Below are positions 52,916 to 61,103 of a stretch of 64,000 nucleotides of DNA, in pieces. The number at the start of each line of letters is the position of its first letter. The first letter of the stretch is position 1. The position numbers were made by a program, and so were the translations under genes. The stretch is from Streptomyces kurssanovii (GTDB taxonomy: Bacteria > Actinomycetota > Actinomycetes > Streptomycetales > Streptomycetaceae), in the NCBI RefSeq assembly GCF_014649695.1, contig NZ_BMTN01000005.1, positions 124,001 to 188,000 on the forward strand, read 5' to 3'. The notes beneath the pieces were generated by a model. It saw only the letters and a list, made by a program, of their open reading frames with translations, searched no databases and had not been told where the DNA came from.

Positions 52916-53599
52916 CTAGCTGTTGACCGTCTCCCGCGTCTGGGCGTAGACGGTGCTGTCCGTCGTGACGGCGTTGTGGGCCAGGCATGCCGTCCTGGTG
53001 TTGGCCGCTCCGGACAGGGACACACTGCTGTCAGGGTTGATGATCGTGTCGCACGGGGACCACCAGGTGGCGTAGCGGGGGGTGCCCGGCGTCTCGTCCG
53101 CCAAGTTGAGGTCGGCCAGGAAAGAGGAACCGATGCGCATCTCGATACAGGACGCGTCGATGCAGGAATTCGCCCAGTCCGTGCCGTGGTTGGGGCCCGC
53201 GAGGGACACCCAGGCGTCGATCTTCGAGCTGCCACCGAGGTTCTTCGCGTAGTAGCGGGAGGAAAGGCCACCCATGGAGTGCGTGATGACGTCGACCTGG
53301 GAGGCTCCGGTGGCGGCGAGAAGGCTGTCGATTTCGCCGGCGAGCCGGTGCGCCGTGGTCGCGTTGGACTGACGCCAGTCGTAACTCCACTGTTTCACAT
53401 GACTGACAGGCCACCCGTCGTTCCGGAAACGGTCGGCCATGGTGTTCCAGATGGAACCGCTGGAGTTGTAGCCGTGGACGAAGATGATCGGATTGCTCGA
53501 CGGGCGGTAGCCGGACGGAGCGGCCGCGTCGGCCGGCGCCTGCCCGAGCACAAGGAGCAGAGCGGCAGCCGGCACGGCGGCGCCCAAGATCTTGTTCAT
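52916..53599 (-). CDS. Secreted triacylglycerol lipase/esterase
   Basis: 227 aa. Signal peptide ~1-26 (MNKILGAAVPAAALLLVLGQAPADAAAPSG). HGYNSSGS oxyanion loop, nucleophile elbow THSMGG (Ser) near residue 110, Asp in SPCDTIINPDSSV, His in CLAHNAV: the classic triad of the small lipase (B. subtilis LipA-like) group. Secreted; two Cys pairs may form disulfides. Codon use is slightly less GC-biased than in neighbours. Lies in a gene-poor stretch with a GH26-like gene. Confidence 0.9.
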   Translation of the reverse strand: MNKILGAAVPAAALLLVLGQAPADAAAPSGYRPSSNPIIFVHGYNSSGSIWNTMADRFRNDGWPVSHVKQWSYDWRQSNATTAHRLAGEIDSLLAATGASQVDVITHSMGGLSSRYYAKNLGGSSKIDAWVSLAGPNHGTDWANSCIDASCIEMRIGSSFLADLNLADETPGTPRYATWWSPCDTIINPDSSVSLSGAANTRTACLAHNAVTTDSTVYAQTRETVNS

Positions 53600-54353
53600 G
53601 AGACCTCACGTCGGGTGGGGGACGAACGAATGGGAGTACCTGCCGCCGGGGACGGCATGGCGTGAAATGGGGGAGAGGTCCGTCGACGCACGAGAATCGG
53701 CTCCCGGATTGCGGGAGCGACTGAGCAGCGGATGAGCGGGTTTCCGCAGGCCGCGGGGCACTGGTGTGCCGCCGGGTGCCCGCATATTACTGGCGGGTTT
53801 TGGTCAGCCGTCAAGAACTCTGCATGGCCGAATCCGATCAGTTGCCGCCGACACCGAACGACACGGCGGTTCCTCGTCCAGCGCTTCGGCCGCAGGTTGA
53901 CCGCACATCCGGGGCATTCCTGGTCCTGCCGGCCCACGCACGACTCCGGGCTCTTGGGCGATGTGACATGAACCATGACGCGTGCCGCTCCAACGATGCC
54001 CGTTAGCAGCAGTTCCCGAGCACGGATCTGGACAATAACCCCGAAGCGGACACGCCTTGCGGGTGGCGACGCGGCATTCGACCCGCTCGGTATTCCGCCG
54101 CCCAGCATGCGATAAAGGCACTTCGGCAGCGACACGGATTCCTTGCGCGAACTCCTGGGACCGGCCAGCACGCCAAAGGTCCGTAGGCAAGGCCTCCTTC
54201 TACTACGAAGTCACTTAGTAGCGATCTTTTGTTGCCCTGCGCGTCCGGCTCTCCTAAGAATGACGGGGCCGCGGGACGGCCCCGGTGACTCAGGCGTAAC
54301 GCAGCGCAGGAAGCCTGGTCGGTAGGTCGGTGAGTGAGTAAGGAAGGCCAAGA
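53600..54353. other. 754-bp gene-poor region with regulatory features
   Basis: Sequence is visibly less GC-rich than elsewhere, with no reliable gene. CTACTA (54200-54205) and TAGTAG (54216-54221) form a perfect 6-bp inverted repeat. A stem CGGGGCC (54264-54270)/GGCCCCG (54278-54284) follows, 70 bp before the GH26 start. A 47-codon ORF at about 53978-54121 is not convincing. Confidence 0.55.
54200..54221. promoter_or_regulatory. CTACTA-N10-TAGTAG operator
   Basis: A perfect 6-bp inverted repeat, about 130 bp before the GH26-like gene. The spacer contains AAGTCACTT, reminiscent of MarR/HxlR-type sites. No such regulator is nearby; tentative. Confidence 0.45.
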
Positions 54354-55295
54354 ATGAAGCGAAGGCTGGCGACGACAGTGGCCATGGCGGCGACTACCCT
54401 TTCGCTCATGGCAGTGCCGTCCGAGGGTGTCACCACCTCCTCACACCTGGGTGTCTATGTCGGCCCGGGGAAAACCGATGACCTGAACAACTTCCGGACC
54501 TGGCTCAGCCGGTCACAGGTTCACGCGACCGACTACGCGGACCCGTCCGAGAACACCAAGTGGAACCAGTACGCGTTCAACTACTGGGGTGACTGGAAGA
54601 AGGCGGAAGCCGATCGACAGTTCGTACTTGGGCTGCACATGCTGCCGAAGGGCGGCAATTTCGCCGACGGGCTCGCCGGTAAGTACGACAGCCAGTTTCA
54701 GGGCCTCGCTGACCTGATGGTCAAGAACGGCTTGGGCGACTCGGTCGTACGCCTCGGGTACGAGGGTAATAACAAGATCATCGGACCATGGCAGGGCACT
54801 GACGATCCAGCGGCTTATCGGGCGATGTTCCGACGCGTGGTCTCTCTCATGCGTGCTCGTACCGGAGCGGCCTTCAAATTCGACTACAACATGGCCGTCG
54901 GCCCCTCGGGCAAGGTCACGTCATTCGAGACGCTGTACCCCGGCGACTCCTACGTCGACATAGTTGGATTGAACATCTACGACGTGTGGTGGCAGCACCC
55001 GGGCGCTACGCCGGCTCAGCGGTGGAACCACACCCTCACCACGGCCATGGGAGTGAACGAGTTCAAGGCATTTGCTGCCGCCCACAACAAGCCCAAGTCC
55101 TACCCGGAATGGGGCCTGTACCTGAAGGGTGACGTCTATGCGGGGGGCGGCGACTCGCCCTACTTCATTGACCGGATGGCCGAGCTGGTCCAGGACTCGA
55201 AGTATCAGGCGTATTTCAACCATGACTGGGGCGGCGGGACGCTGGACGACTTCCCGAACGGCAAGGCGCAGTACAAGCTCCGCTTCGGAGGCTAG
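54354..55295 (+). CDS. Secreted GH26-like glycoside hydrolase
   Basis: 313 aa with a signal peptide of about 25 residues (MKRRLATTVAMAATTLSLMA). Beta/alpha-barrel with putative acid/base E137 in VVRLGYEGNN and nucleophile E252 in SYPEWGLYL, plus GDSYVDIVGLNIYDVWW between them. This pattern resembles family 26 (mannanase/lichenase-like) endoglycosidases. ATG 54354 has GGAAGG upstream. Substrate unknown. Less GC-biased codon choice (e.g. GGT, GTA, AAT) suggests recent acquisition. Confidence 0.8.
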   Translation: MKRRLATTVAMAATTLSLMAVPSEGVTTSSHLGVYVGPGKTDDLNNFRTWLSRSQVHATDYADPSENTKWNQYAFNYWGDWKKAEADRQFVLGLHMLPKGGNFADGLAGKYDSQFQGLADLMVKNGLGDSVVRLGYEGNNKIIGPWQGTDDPAAYRAMFRRVVSLMRARTGAAFKFDYNMAVGPSGKVTSFETLYPGDSYVDIVGLNIYDVWWQHPGATPAQRWNHTLTTAMGVNEFKAFAAAHNKPKSYPEWGLYLKGDVYAGGGDSPYFIDRMAELVQDSKYQAYFNHDWGGGTLDDFPNGKAQYKLRFGG

Positions 55296-55301
55296 TACTC
55301 C

Positions 55302-55348
55302 CAGTAGTGTTTCCCTATCCGTCCTGGTCAGTCAGTGCACCTACTGGA
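55302..55348. terminator. Possible stem-loop between convergent genes
   Basis: CCAGTAG (55302-55308) is complementary to CTACTGG (55342-55348), 33-nt loop. It lies between the GH26-like and B3/B4 stops. Weak. Confidence 0.35.
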
Positions 55349-56044
55349 CTACCGGTGCGGGTCATGGACGGTGATCCGCGCGCCCGGGCTCAGCTTCTCC
55401 AGTGACTCGGCGAGTTCGGCGGCTGCGGCCGCCGCATCGCCGCCCGCCGCGGGGCCCATGCCCTCGAGCAGGAACAGGGCGTTCACCGAGTCCTCCGTCA
55501 GCCGGGTGCGCACCCCCTGGCGCCAGTTCCATCGCCGGCAGGTGACGCCTTCGTCGTCGCACCAGACGACCTCGCCGGGCTCCGGGTGTTCGACCATCTC
55601 CTCGCCGCCCGCCACGGTGACGAACGGTTCCTGCCCTGTGGCCCTGACGAGCCTCATGCCGCCCTTGATCCGGTCGGTGTCCTCGCCGCCGACGGGGATC
55701 AGGTGCGCCACGCTGATGGCGTTGTAGATGTCGACCAGGACGTTGATCCGGGGCAGCCCGCCCTCCGTGAGCGCCCTCCTGGCGAGCGCCTCCGCCGAGT
55801 TGCGGGTACGGGACGGCTTGGCGCCGAACGCCGCGTACGCCTCGCGCCACGCGGCCATGCCGGGGTCCTCGTGGGGCGCGCGCCCGCCGAGCCGGCCCGC
55901 GAGCCGACGGGCAGCCTCGTCGAGGAGCGCCGAACTTTCCTCGTTGCTGGGACCGTTGCTGAGCCCGTGCGCCTCGACGGCGACATGGGTGAAGCCGGGC
56001 GCGATGGCGCGTACGTCGTCGGACACGGTGAGCCGGAGAGTCAT
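55349..56044 (-). CDS. B3/B4 domain protein
   Basis: 231 aa of the B3/B4-like fold found in the phenylalanyl-tRNA synthetase beta chain: HEDPGMAAWREAYAAFGAKPSRTRNSAEAL, GGLPRINVLVDIYNAISVAHLIPVGGEDTDRIKGGMRLVRATG and WCDDEGVTCRRWNWRQGVRTRLTEDSVNALFLLEGM. Stand-alone members may edit mischarged tRNA or serve other roles; the function is not established. It lies beside a broken transglutaminase-like gene. Confidence 0.85.
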   Translation of the reverse strand: MTLRLTVSDDVRAIAPGFTHVAVEAHGLSNGPSNEESSALLDEAARRLAGRLGGRAPHEDPGMAAWREAYAAFGAKPSRTRNSAEALARRALTEGGLPRINVLVDIYNAISVAHLIPVGGEDTDRIKGGMRLVRATGQEPFVTVAGGEEMVEHPEPGEVVWCDDEGVTCRRWNWRQGVRTRLTEDSVNALFLLEGMGPAAGGDAAAAAAELAESLEKLSPGARITVHDPHR

Positions 56045-56065
56045 CGACTGTTGCCTCGAAACTTC

Positions 56066-56641
56066 TCAGAGGGAGGTCGGGAGCGTCTTCCACAGACGCG
56101 CCCGGTCCGGAGCCTTGCGGAGGGCTTCCAGGACCACGGGGTGCGGTACAGCATAGAGTACTGAATAGTCCATGTCACTGGACTCCGGTCGCGGCGTGAA
56201 CGGCAGCCGCTCCCCCGCCAGGGAGAACGGCACGGACCCGCCGAACCGGCCACCCCTGGGGTCCTGACGGTGCCAGGCTCCATGGAAGCGCACCGCCACC
56301 AGTCCGTGCACCACCCCTTCCAGCCGCTGGTAGCACAGGGCCGCCGGGATGTCCTCGGCGCGCAGCAGGGCGGCAAGGCCGTGGGCCTTGGCGTAGCAGA
56401 TGCCCGTGCGCTGCCGCAGCACGTCGGAGGCGCGCCAGGTGACCCGCGGGTCGCCCGTGTCGTGCGAGTGCGGCACGCGTCACGGACGTACTCGTACGCG
56501 GCCTCGGCGTACATGTATGAATCGGCCGCTTGACGCGCCAGGTCGGCGGGCGACCTCCCGAACGACCGCATGGTCATGGTCAAGGACGTCGTCAGCAGCC
56601 AAATAGGCCGAAAGCTCCGGGTCTTGCTGGATGAACTCCAT
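56066..56641 (-). pseudogene. Transglutaminase-like gene with two frameshifts
   Basis: The N-terminus from the ATG at 56641 (MEFIQQDPELSAYLAADDVLDHDHAVVREVARR) moves into a second frame near 56550 (ADLARQAADSYMYAEAAYEYVRD) and a third near 56480 (PHSHDTGDPRVTWRASDVLRQRTGICYAKAHGLAALLRAEDIPAALCYQRLEG...). The third frame carries the catalytic Cys (RTGICYAKAH) and VHGLVAVRFHGAW (His), so it is a transglutaminase-core protein. Both shifts break the reading frame. Either true decay or sequencing errors. Confidence 0.85.
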
Positions 56642-56660
56642 GGCCGGTGAACATAGAAAG

Positions 56661-56698
56661 ACGGCCGACCGAAAGTCAATGACTTATCGGTCGGCCGT
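56661..56698 (-). terminator. Long near-perfect hairpin after the threonine aldolase gene
   Basis: ACGGCCGACCGA (56661-56672) pairs with TCGGTCGGCCGT (56687-56698); inside, AAGTCA (73-78) pairs with TGACTT (80-85). The stem is about 18 bp with one unpaired A. On the minus strand CTTTCTATGTT follows, a U-rich tract. Confidence 0.9.
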
Positions 56699-56721
56699 AT
56701 ACCTATGCACCTGGAGCCTTG

Positions 56722-57807
56722 TTAGGGTCGCCGCGCCATCTCTTCCTTCAGCGCCTGGAGGAAGGAGTCCACGTCGTCCTCCGTGGTGTCGAACGAGCAC
56801 ATCCAGCGCACGTCGCCGGCCGCCTCGTCCCAGAAGTAGAACCTGAAGCGCTTCTGCAGCCGCTCGCTGACGTCGTGCGGCAACCGCGCGAAGACGGCGT
56901 TCGCCTGCACCGGGTAGAGGATCTCCACGCCGTCCACCGCGCGCACACCGTCAGCGAGCCGCTGGGCCATGGCGTTGGAGTGCCGGGCGTTGCGCAACCA
57001 CAGGTCCTTGGCGAGCAGCGCCTCCAGCTGCACGGAGACGAAGCGCATCTTCGAGGCGAGCTGCATGGACAGCTTGCGCAGATGCTTCATGTGGCTGACC
57101 GCGTCCGGGTTCAGGACGACGACCGCCTCGCCGAAGAGCATGCCGTTCTTGGTGCCGCCGAAGGACAGGACATCGACCCCGACGGCGTTGGTGAAGGCCT
57201 GCATGGGCACGTTCAGCGAAGCCGCAGCGTTGGCTATCCGGGCCCCGTCGAGATGGACCTTCATGCCGTGGCCGTGGGCGTGGGCCACGATCGCGCGGAT
57301 CTCGTCCACGGTGTAGACGGTTCCCAGCTCGGTGTTCTGGGTGATCGACACCACCTGCGGCATGGCCCGGTGCTCGTCGTCCCACCCCCACGCCTGCCGG
57401 TCGATGAGTTCGGGCGTGAGCTTGCCATCCGGCGTGGGCACGGTCAGCAGCTTCAGCCCTCCCATACGCTCCGGCGCGCCGCCCTCGTCGACGTTGATGT
57501 GGGCCGACTCGGCGCAGATCACGGCGCCCCAGCGATCGGTGAGCGCCTGGAGCGCGGTCACATTGGCGCCGGTGCCGTTGAAGACCGGGAAGGCCTCGGC
57601 CGTCGAGCCGAAGTGGCTGTGGACGACACGCTGGAGATGGTCGGTGTACTCGTCCTCGCCGTAGGCGACCTGGTGGCCGCCGTTGGCGAGGGCGAGCGCG
57701 GCGAGGATCTCCGGGTGGGCACCCGCATAGTTGTCGCTGGCGAACCCGCGCACGGACGGGTCGTGGTGGCGCCGTGCGTCGGTCTTTACGGTTCGGGGGT
57801 CAGCCAC
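56722..57807 (-). CDS. Low-specificity L-threonine aldolase
   Basis: 361 aa PLP enzyme (fold type I) cutting threonine to glycine and acetaldehyde. Motifs: SDNYAGAHPEILAAL, GGHQVAYGEDEYTDHLQ, VFNGTGANVTALQAL, ESAHINVDEGGAPE, HLDGARIANAA and the PLP Lys in LSFGGTKNGML. GTG start at 57807 overlaps the SDR stop by 22 nt, so coupling is likely. Third gene of the DUF6421-SDR-aldolase operon, which ends in a strong hairpin. Confidence 0.92.
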   Translation of the reverse strand: MADPRTVKTDARRHHDPSVRGFASDNYAGAHPEILAALALANGGHQVAYGEDEYTDHLQRVVHSHFGSTAEAFPVFNGTGANVTALQALTDRWGAVICAESAHINVDEGGAPERMGGLKLLTVPTPDGKLTPELIDRQAWGWDDEHRAMPQVVSITQNTELGTVYTVDEIRAIVAHAHGHGMKVHLDGARIANAAASLNVPMQAFTNAVGVDVLSFGGTKNGMLFGEAVVVLNPDAVSHMKHLRKLSMQLASKMRFVSVQLEALLAKDLWLRNARHSNAMAQRLADGVRAVDGVEILYPVQANAVFARLPHDVSERLQKRFRFYFWDEAAGDVRWMCSFDTTEDDVDSFLQALKEEMARRP

Positions 57808-58541
57808 AGACGTTGTCCATTCACTTCCTGAGCGGGGCGGCCCCAGAGTCCGGCGATGGCGTCGGCCAGCTCCGTGACGTCGGTGAAGCCCGCGAACTTC
57901 GCATTGGGACGCTCGGCGCGCATGGCGTCGTGCACCAGTGCCTTGACGACCAGGATGGCAGCAGCGGCCTTCGGGCCCTGCTCGCCCCCCGCCTTGCGGA
58001 ACGAGTCGGCGAGGGCCAGCGTCCACGCCTCCGCGGCCGCCTTGGACGCCGCGTACGCCGCGTTGCCCGCCGTGGGCCTGCTCGCTCCGGCAGCGCTGAT
58101 CAGCAGGTAGCGGCCCTTGTCGCTGCGCAGCAGACCGTCGTGGAAGGCGAGCGACGTGTTCTGGACGGTACGGATCAGCAGCTTCTCCAGCAGCTCCCAG
58201 TCGGCGGGGTTGGTCTCGGTGAACGAGGCGCCGCCGCGCCAGCCGCCCACCAGGTGGACCAGCCCGTCGATCCGGCCGAACTCCTTCTCGGTCTTGTCGG
58301 CCCACTCGCGGGCGGCGCCCAGGTCGAGCAGGTCGACGGTGTCGCCGGTGACGGTGGCTCCGCCGTGGGCGTACCTGGCCTCGTCCACGGCCTCGGCGAG
58401 CCGCTCGGCATCGGCGTCGGAGGCGACGACGACGGCGCCCGCCTCGGCGAGCCGGAGCAGAGTGGCCCGGCCGGCGGGACCGGCCGCGCCGGCCACCGCG
58501 ATCACCGCGCCTTCCAGGGCCCCACGGCCGTTGGTGTCCAT
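57786..58541 (-). CDS. SDR-family oxidoreductase
   Basis: 251 aa from the ATG at 58541, which has GAGGAGG 7 nt upstream; a GTG ten codons earlier overlaps the previous stop. VIAVAGAAGPAGRATLLRL nucleotide loop (weaker GxxxGxG), HLVGGW in place of NNAG, SAAGASRPTAGNAAYAASKAAAE with Tyr and Lys. The nucleotide loop and NNAG variants set it apart from classical SDRs. Middle gene of a three-gene operon; substrate unknown. Confidence 0.85.
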   Translation of the reverse strand: MDTNGRGALEGAVIAVAGAAGPAGRATLLRLAEAGAVVVASDADAERLAEAVDEARYAHGGATVTGDTVDLLDLGAAREWADKTEKEFGRIDGLVHLVGGWRGGASFTETNPADWELLEKLLIRTVQNTSLAFHDGLLRSDKGRYLLISAAGASRPTAGNAAYAASKAAAEAWTLALADSFRKAGGEQGPKAAAAILVVKALVHDAMRAERPNAKFAGFTDVTELADAIAGLWGRPAQEVNGQRLWLTPEP

Positions 58542-58567
58542 GCTGGTCGCCTCCTCGGTTCGAGAGC

Positions 58568-59965
58568 TCACGCGGCAGCCCCCGGAGCGGAAGCGGCGGT
58601 GATCCCCTTGGTCGAGGCGATCACGTTCTTCAGCTTCTTGGAGAGCGCCTCATAGAACATGCTCAGCGGAAACTCGTCCGGAAGCACGTCATCCACGAGC
58701 TTACGAGGCGGCAGCGTCAGGTCGAGGGCGTCGGGACCCTTGGCCCAGCGCGACCCGGGGTGCGGGGCGAGGTAGGTGGAGACCAGGTCGTACGCGGCGA
58801 ACCAGTGGACCAGCTTCGGGCGGTCGATGCCTTCGCGGTAGAGCTTCTCGATCTCGTCGCAGAGCTGGTTGGTGACCTGCGGGGCACGCTCCCAGTCGAT
58901 CTTCAGGGTGTTGTCGGTCCAGCGGACGACGTCGTGCTTGTGCAGGTAGGCGAAGAGCAGCTGGCCGCCGAGGCCGTCGTAGTTGCGCACCCGGTCGCCG
59001 GTCACGGGAAAGCGGAACATGCGGTCGAAGAGCACCGCGTACTGCACGTCACGGCCGTGCGGGTTGCCCTCGGCCTCCAGCTTCACGGCCTCCTTGAAGG
59101 CGGTGAGGTCGCAGCGCAGTTCCTCCAGGCCGTACATCCAGAACGGCTGGCGTTGCTTGATCATGAACGGGTCGAAGGGCAGGTCACCGTGGCTGTGGGT
59201 GCGGTCGTGGACCATGTCCCAGAGCACGAAGGCCTGCTCGCACCGCTTCTGGTCGGCGACCATCTCCCGGATGTCGTCGGGCAGTTCAAGACCGAGGACC
59301 CGCACGGCCTCCTGCGTGACGGCGCGGAAGCGTGCTGCCTCGCGGTCGCAGAAGATGCCGCCCCAGGTGAAGCGCTCGGGCGCCTCGCGCACGGCGATGG
59401 TCTCGGGGAAGAGCACCGCGGAGTTGGTGTCGTAACCGGCGGTGAAGTCCTCGAACGTGATGCCGCAGAACAGCGGGTTGTCGTAGCGGGTGCGCTCGAG
59501 CTCGGCGAGCCACTCGGGCCACACCATCGTGAGGACGACCGCCTCGAGGTTGCGGTCGGGGTTGCCGTTCTGCGTGTACATCGGGAAGACGACCAGGTGC
59601 CGCAGTCCGTCCTCGCGGGAGGCGGCCGGCTGGAAGGCGAGCAGCGAGTCCAGGAAGTCCGGCACCGTGAAGCCCGCGTCGGCCCACTTGCGCAGGTCGG
59701 CGACGAGGGCACGGTGGTACGCCGCGTCGTGCGGGAGCAGCGGGGAGAGGTCCTCCACCGCGCCGATCACACGCTTCACGGCTGCCTCCGCGTCCGTGCG
59801 GGAGGGCGCGTCGTCAGCGTCGAAGTCGATCGAGCCGTCCTTGGACTGCCAGGGGCGGATCTCTTCGACGGCATTCTTGAGCAACGTCCAGCTCGGATGG
59901 CCGACCACCGGGCCGGCGTGGGATATGCCCCCTGCAGCCACGTCCTGCACAAGAATTTCCGTCAT
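58568..59965 (-). CDS. DUF6421 protein
   Basis: 465 aa from the ATG at 59965 (GGAGGAAG upstream). Recalled as DUF6421, a Streptomyces family with no known function. Notable is HDRTHSHGDLPFDPFMIKQRQPFWMYGLEELRCDLTAFKEA (His-rich, metal-binding-like) near residue 250-290, and GIFCDREAARFRAVTQEAVRV. No membrane segment. First gene of an operon with an SDR and a threonine aldolase; the last codons overlap the preceding region of the SDR gene by a GTGA. Confidence 0.8.
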   Translation of the reverse strand: MTEILVQDVAAGGISHAGPVVGHPSWTLLKNAVEEIRPWQSKDGSIDFDADDAPSRTDAEAAVKRVIGAVEDLSPLLPHDAAYHRALVADLRKWADAGFTVPDFLDSLLAFQPAASREDGLRHLVVFPMYTQNGNPDRNLEAVVLTMVWPEWLAELERTRYDNPLFCGITFEDFTAGYDTNSAVLFPETIAVREAPERFTWGGIFCDREAARFRAVTQEAVRVLGLELPDDIREMVADQKRCEQAFVLWDMVHDRTHSHGDLPFDPFMIKQRQPFWMYGLEELRCDLTAFKEAVKLEAEGNPHGRDVQYAVLFDRMFRFPVTGDRVRNYDGLGGQLLFAYLHKHDVVRWTDNTLKIDWERAPQVTNQLCDEIEKLYREGIDRPKLVHWFAAYDLVSTYLAPHPGSRWAKGPDALDLTLPPRKLVDDVLPDEFPLSMFYEALSKKLKNVIASTKGITAASAPGAAA

Positions 59966-60353
59966 GTCACTTCCTCCACAGGAGAACCTCGCGTCAAGAC
60001 ACCGTATCCGTGCGCGGTTCTCCCCCACAAGTGCGGGAGGGGGAAATTATCCTGTGCCACCCCCATGATCGCCGCAGTTTTTGCGGTGACAGGCGCTCAT
60101 CGCGGCCACATCGGTGCCCTGCCAGGGCTGACGGGGTACGTCCGCGTCAAGCTCCCGGAGGACGCGCCCACGCGCGGGTGAAGGGGTCCTGGGCCCCGGC
60201 GGTCCGCAGGCCGCTGACGCCGTCGGTGTGCGGCTTCCGGACACCCCGCGCGCGAGCGGTTCCGTCTCCGGGAGGGGCCGTTAGGCTGCCTCGGTACCGC
60301 CGGGCGCCGGGCTGCGTCCCGCGGGAGCCGCCGTCGACGGAAGCGAGAGAATC
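59966..60353. other. 388-bp intergenic region between divergent genes
   Basis: Between the DUF6421 start and the GDPD start. A stem formed by CTCCCCC and GGGGGAA around 60018-60050 and GGATAATTT on the minus strand suggest the DUF6421 promoter is here. No gene is supported. Confidence 0.45.
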
Positions 60354-61037
60354 TTGACTTTCCTCACCATCGGTCATCGCGGGGTCATGGGCGTCGAGCC
60401 GGAGAACACCCTGCGTTCCTTCGTCCGCGCCGAGCAGGCCGGCATGGACGCCATCGAACTCGATCTGCATCTGAGCAAGGACGGCGCGCTCGCCGTCATG
60501 CACGACGCCGACGTGGACCGCACGACCGACGGCAGCGGCTCCATCGCCGAGATGACGCTCGCCGAACTGCGCCAACTCGACGCGGGCGGCGGCCAGCGGG
60601 TGCCGGTTTTCGAAGAGGTTCTCGACGCCGTGCGGTGCCCGCTCCAGGCGGAGATCAAGGACGTGGCAGCGGCGCGTGCGCTGGCCGAGGTGATGCACAG
60701 GCGCGATCTGGTGCCCCGGGTCGAGGTCTCCTCGTTCCACGACGACGCGATCGCCGAGATCTCGGCCCTGGTGCCCGGGGTGCGCACGGCGCTGATCGCC
60801 AGCCGCTGGGGCGCCGACATCACCGACCGGGCGAAGGCCGTCGGCGCCCACGCCCTGGCGCTGAACATCCGCAGGCTGACGCTGGAGACCGTCGAGACGG
60901 CTCACGCCGAGGGGCTGCGGGTGATCGGCTGGGTGGTCAACACACAGGAGCATCTGCGGCTGGTGCGCGCCCTCGAGCTCGACGGCGCGACCACGGACTT
61001 CCCCGAGATCCGGCGCACCGGCCGTTTCACGGCCTGA
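60354..61037 (+). CDS. Glycerophosphodiester phosphodiesterase
   Basis: 227 aa from the TTG at 60354 with GGAAGCGAGAG upstream. GDPD motifs: TIGHRGVMGVEPENTLRSF (His, Arg, Glu-Asn), ELDLHLSKDGALAVMHDADVDRTTDGSG (catalytic/metal Glu, Asp, His), EIKD (metal Glu), and SSFHDDAI. It releases glycerol-3-phosphate from phospholipid head groups. Single-domain length, no signal peptide. Convergent with the GNAT gene. Confidence 0.93.
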   Translation: MTFLTIGHRGVMGVEPENTLRSFVRAEQAGMDAIELDLHLSKDGALAVMHDADVDRTTDGSGSIAEMTLAELRQLDAGGGQRVPVFEEVLDAVRCPLQAEIKDVAAARALAEVMHRRDLVPRVEVSSFHDDAIAEISALVPGVRTALIASRWGADITDRAKAVGAHALALNIRRLTLETVETAHAEGLRVIGWVVNTQEHLRLVRALELDGATTDFPEIRRTGRFTA

Positions 61038-61057
61038 CGGCCACCCGCTCCCGCGCT

Positions 61058-61082
61058 CGCCGGCCCCGCCGTGGAGCCGGCG
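61058..61082. terminator. Stem-loop between convergent genes
   Basis: CGCCGGC (61058-61064) pairs with GCCGGCG (61076-61082) across an 11-nt loop, between the GDPD and GNAT stops. Confidence 0.6.
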
Positions 61083-61103
61083 GGCGCCCCCGGGTCCGGC
61101 CGC

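Noticed and set aside
53978-54121. 47-codon plus ORF (MTRAAPTMPVSSSSRARIW...)
   Set aside because: Lacks a Shine-Dalgarno and any family; could be chance in lower-GC DNA.
53596-54171. Minus-strand 191-aa ORF in the gene-poor region
   Set aside because: No motif, no ribosome site, and amino-acid composition does not look like a real protein.
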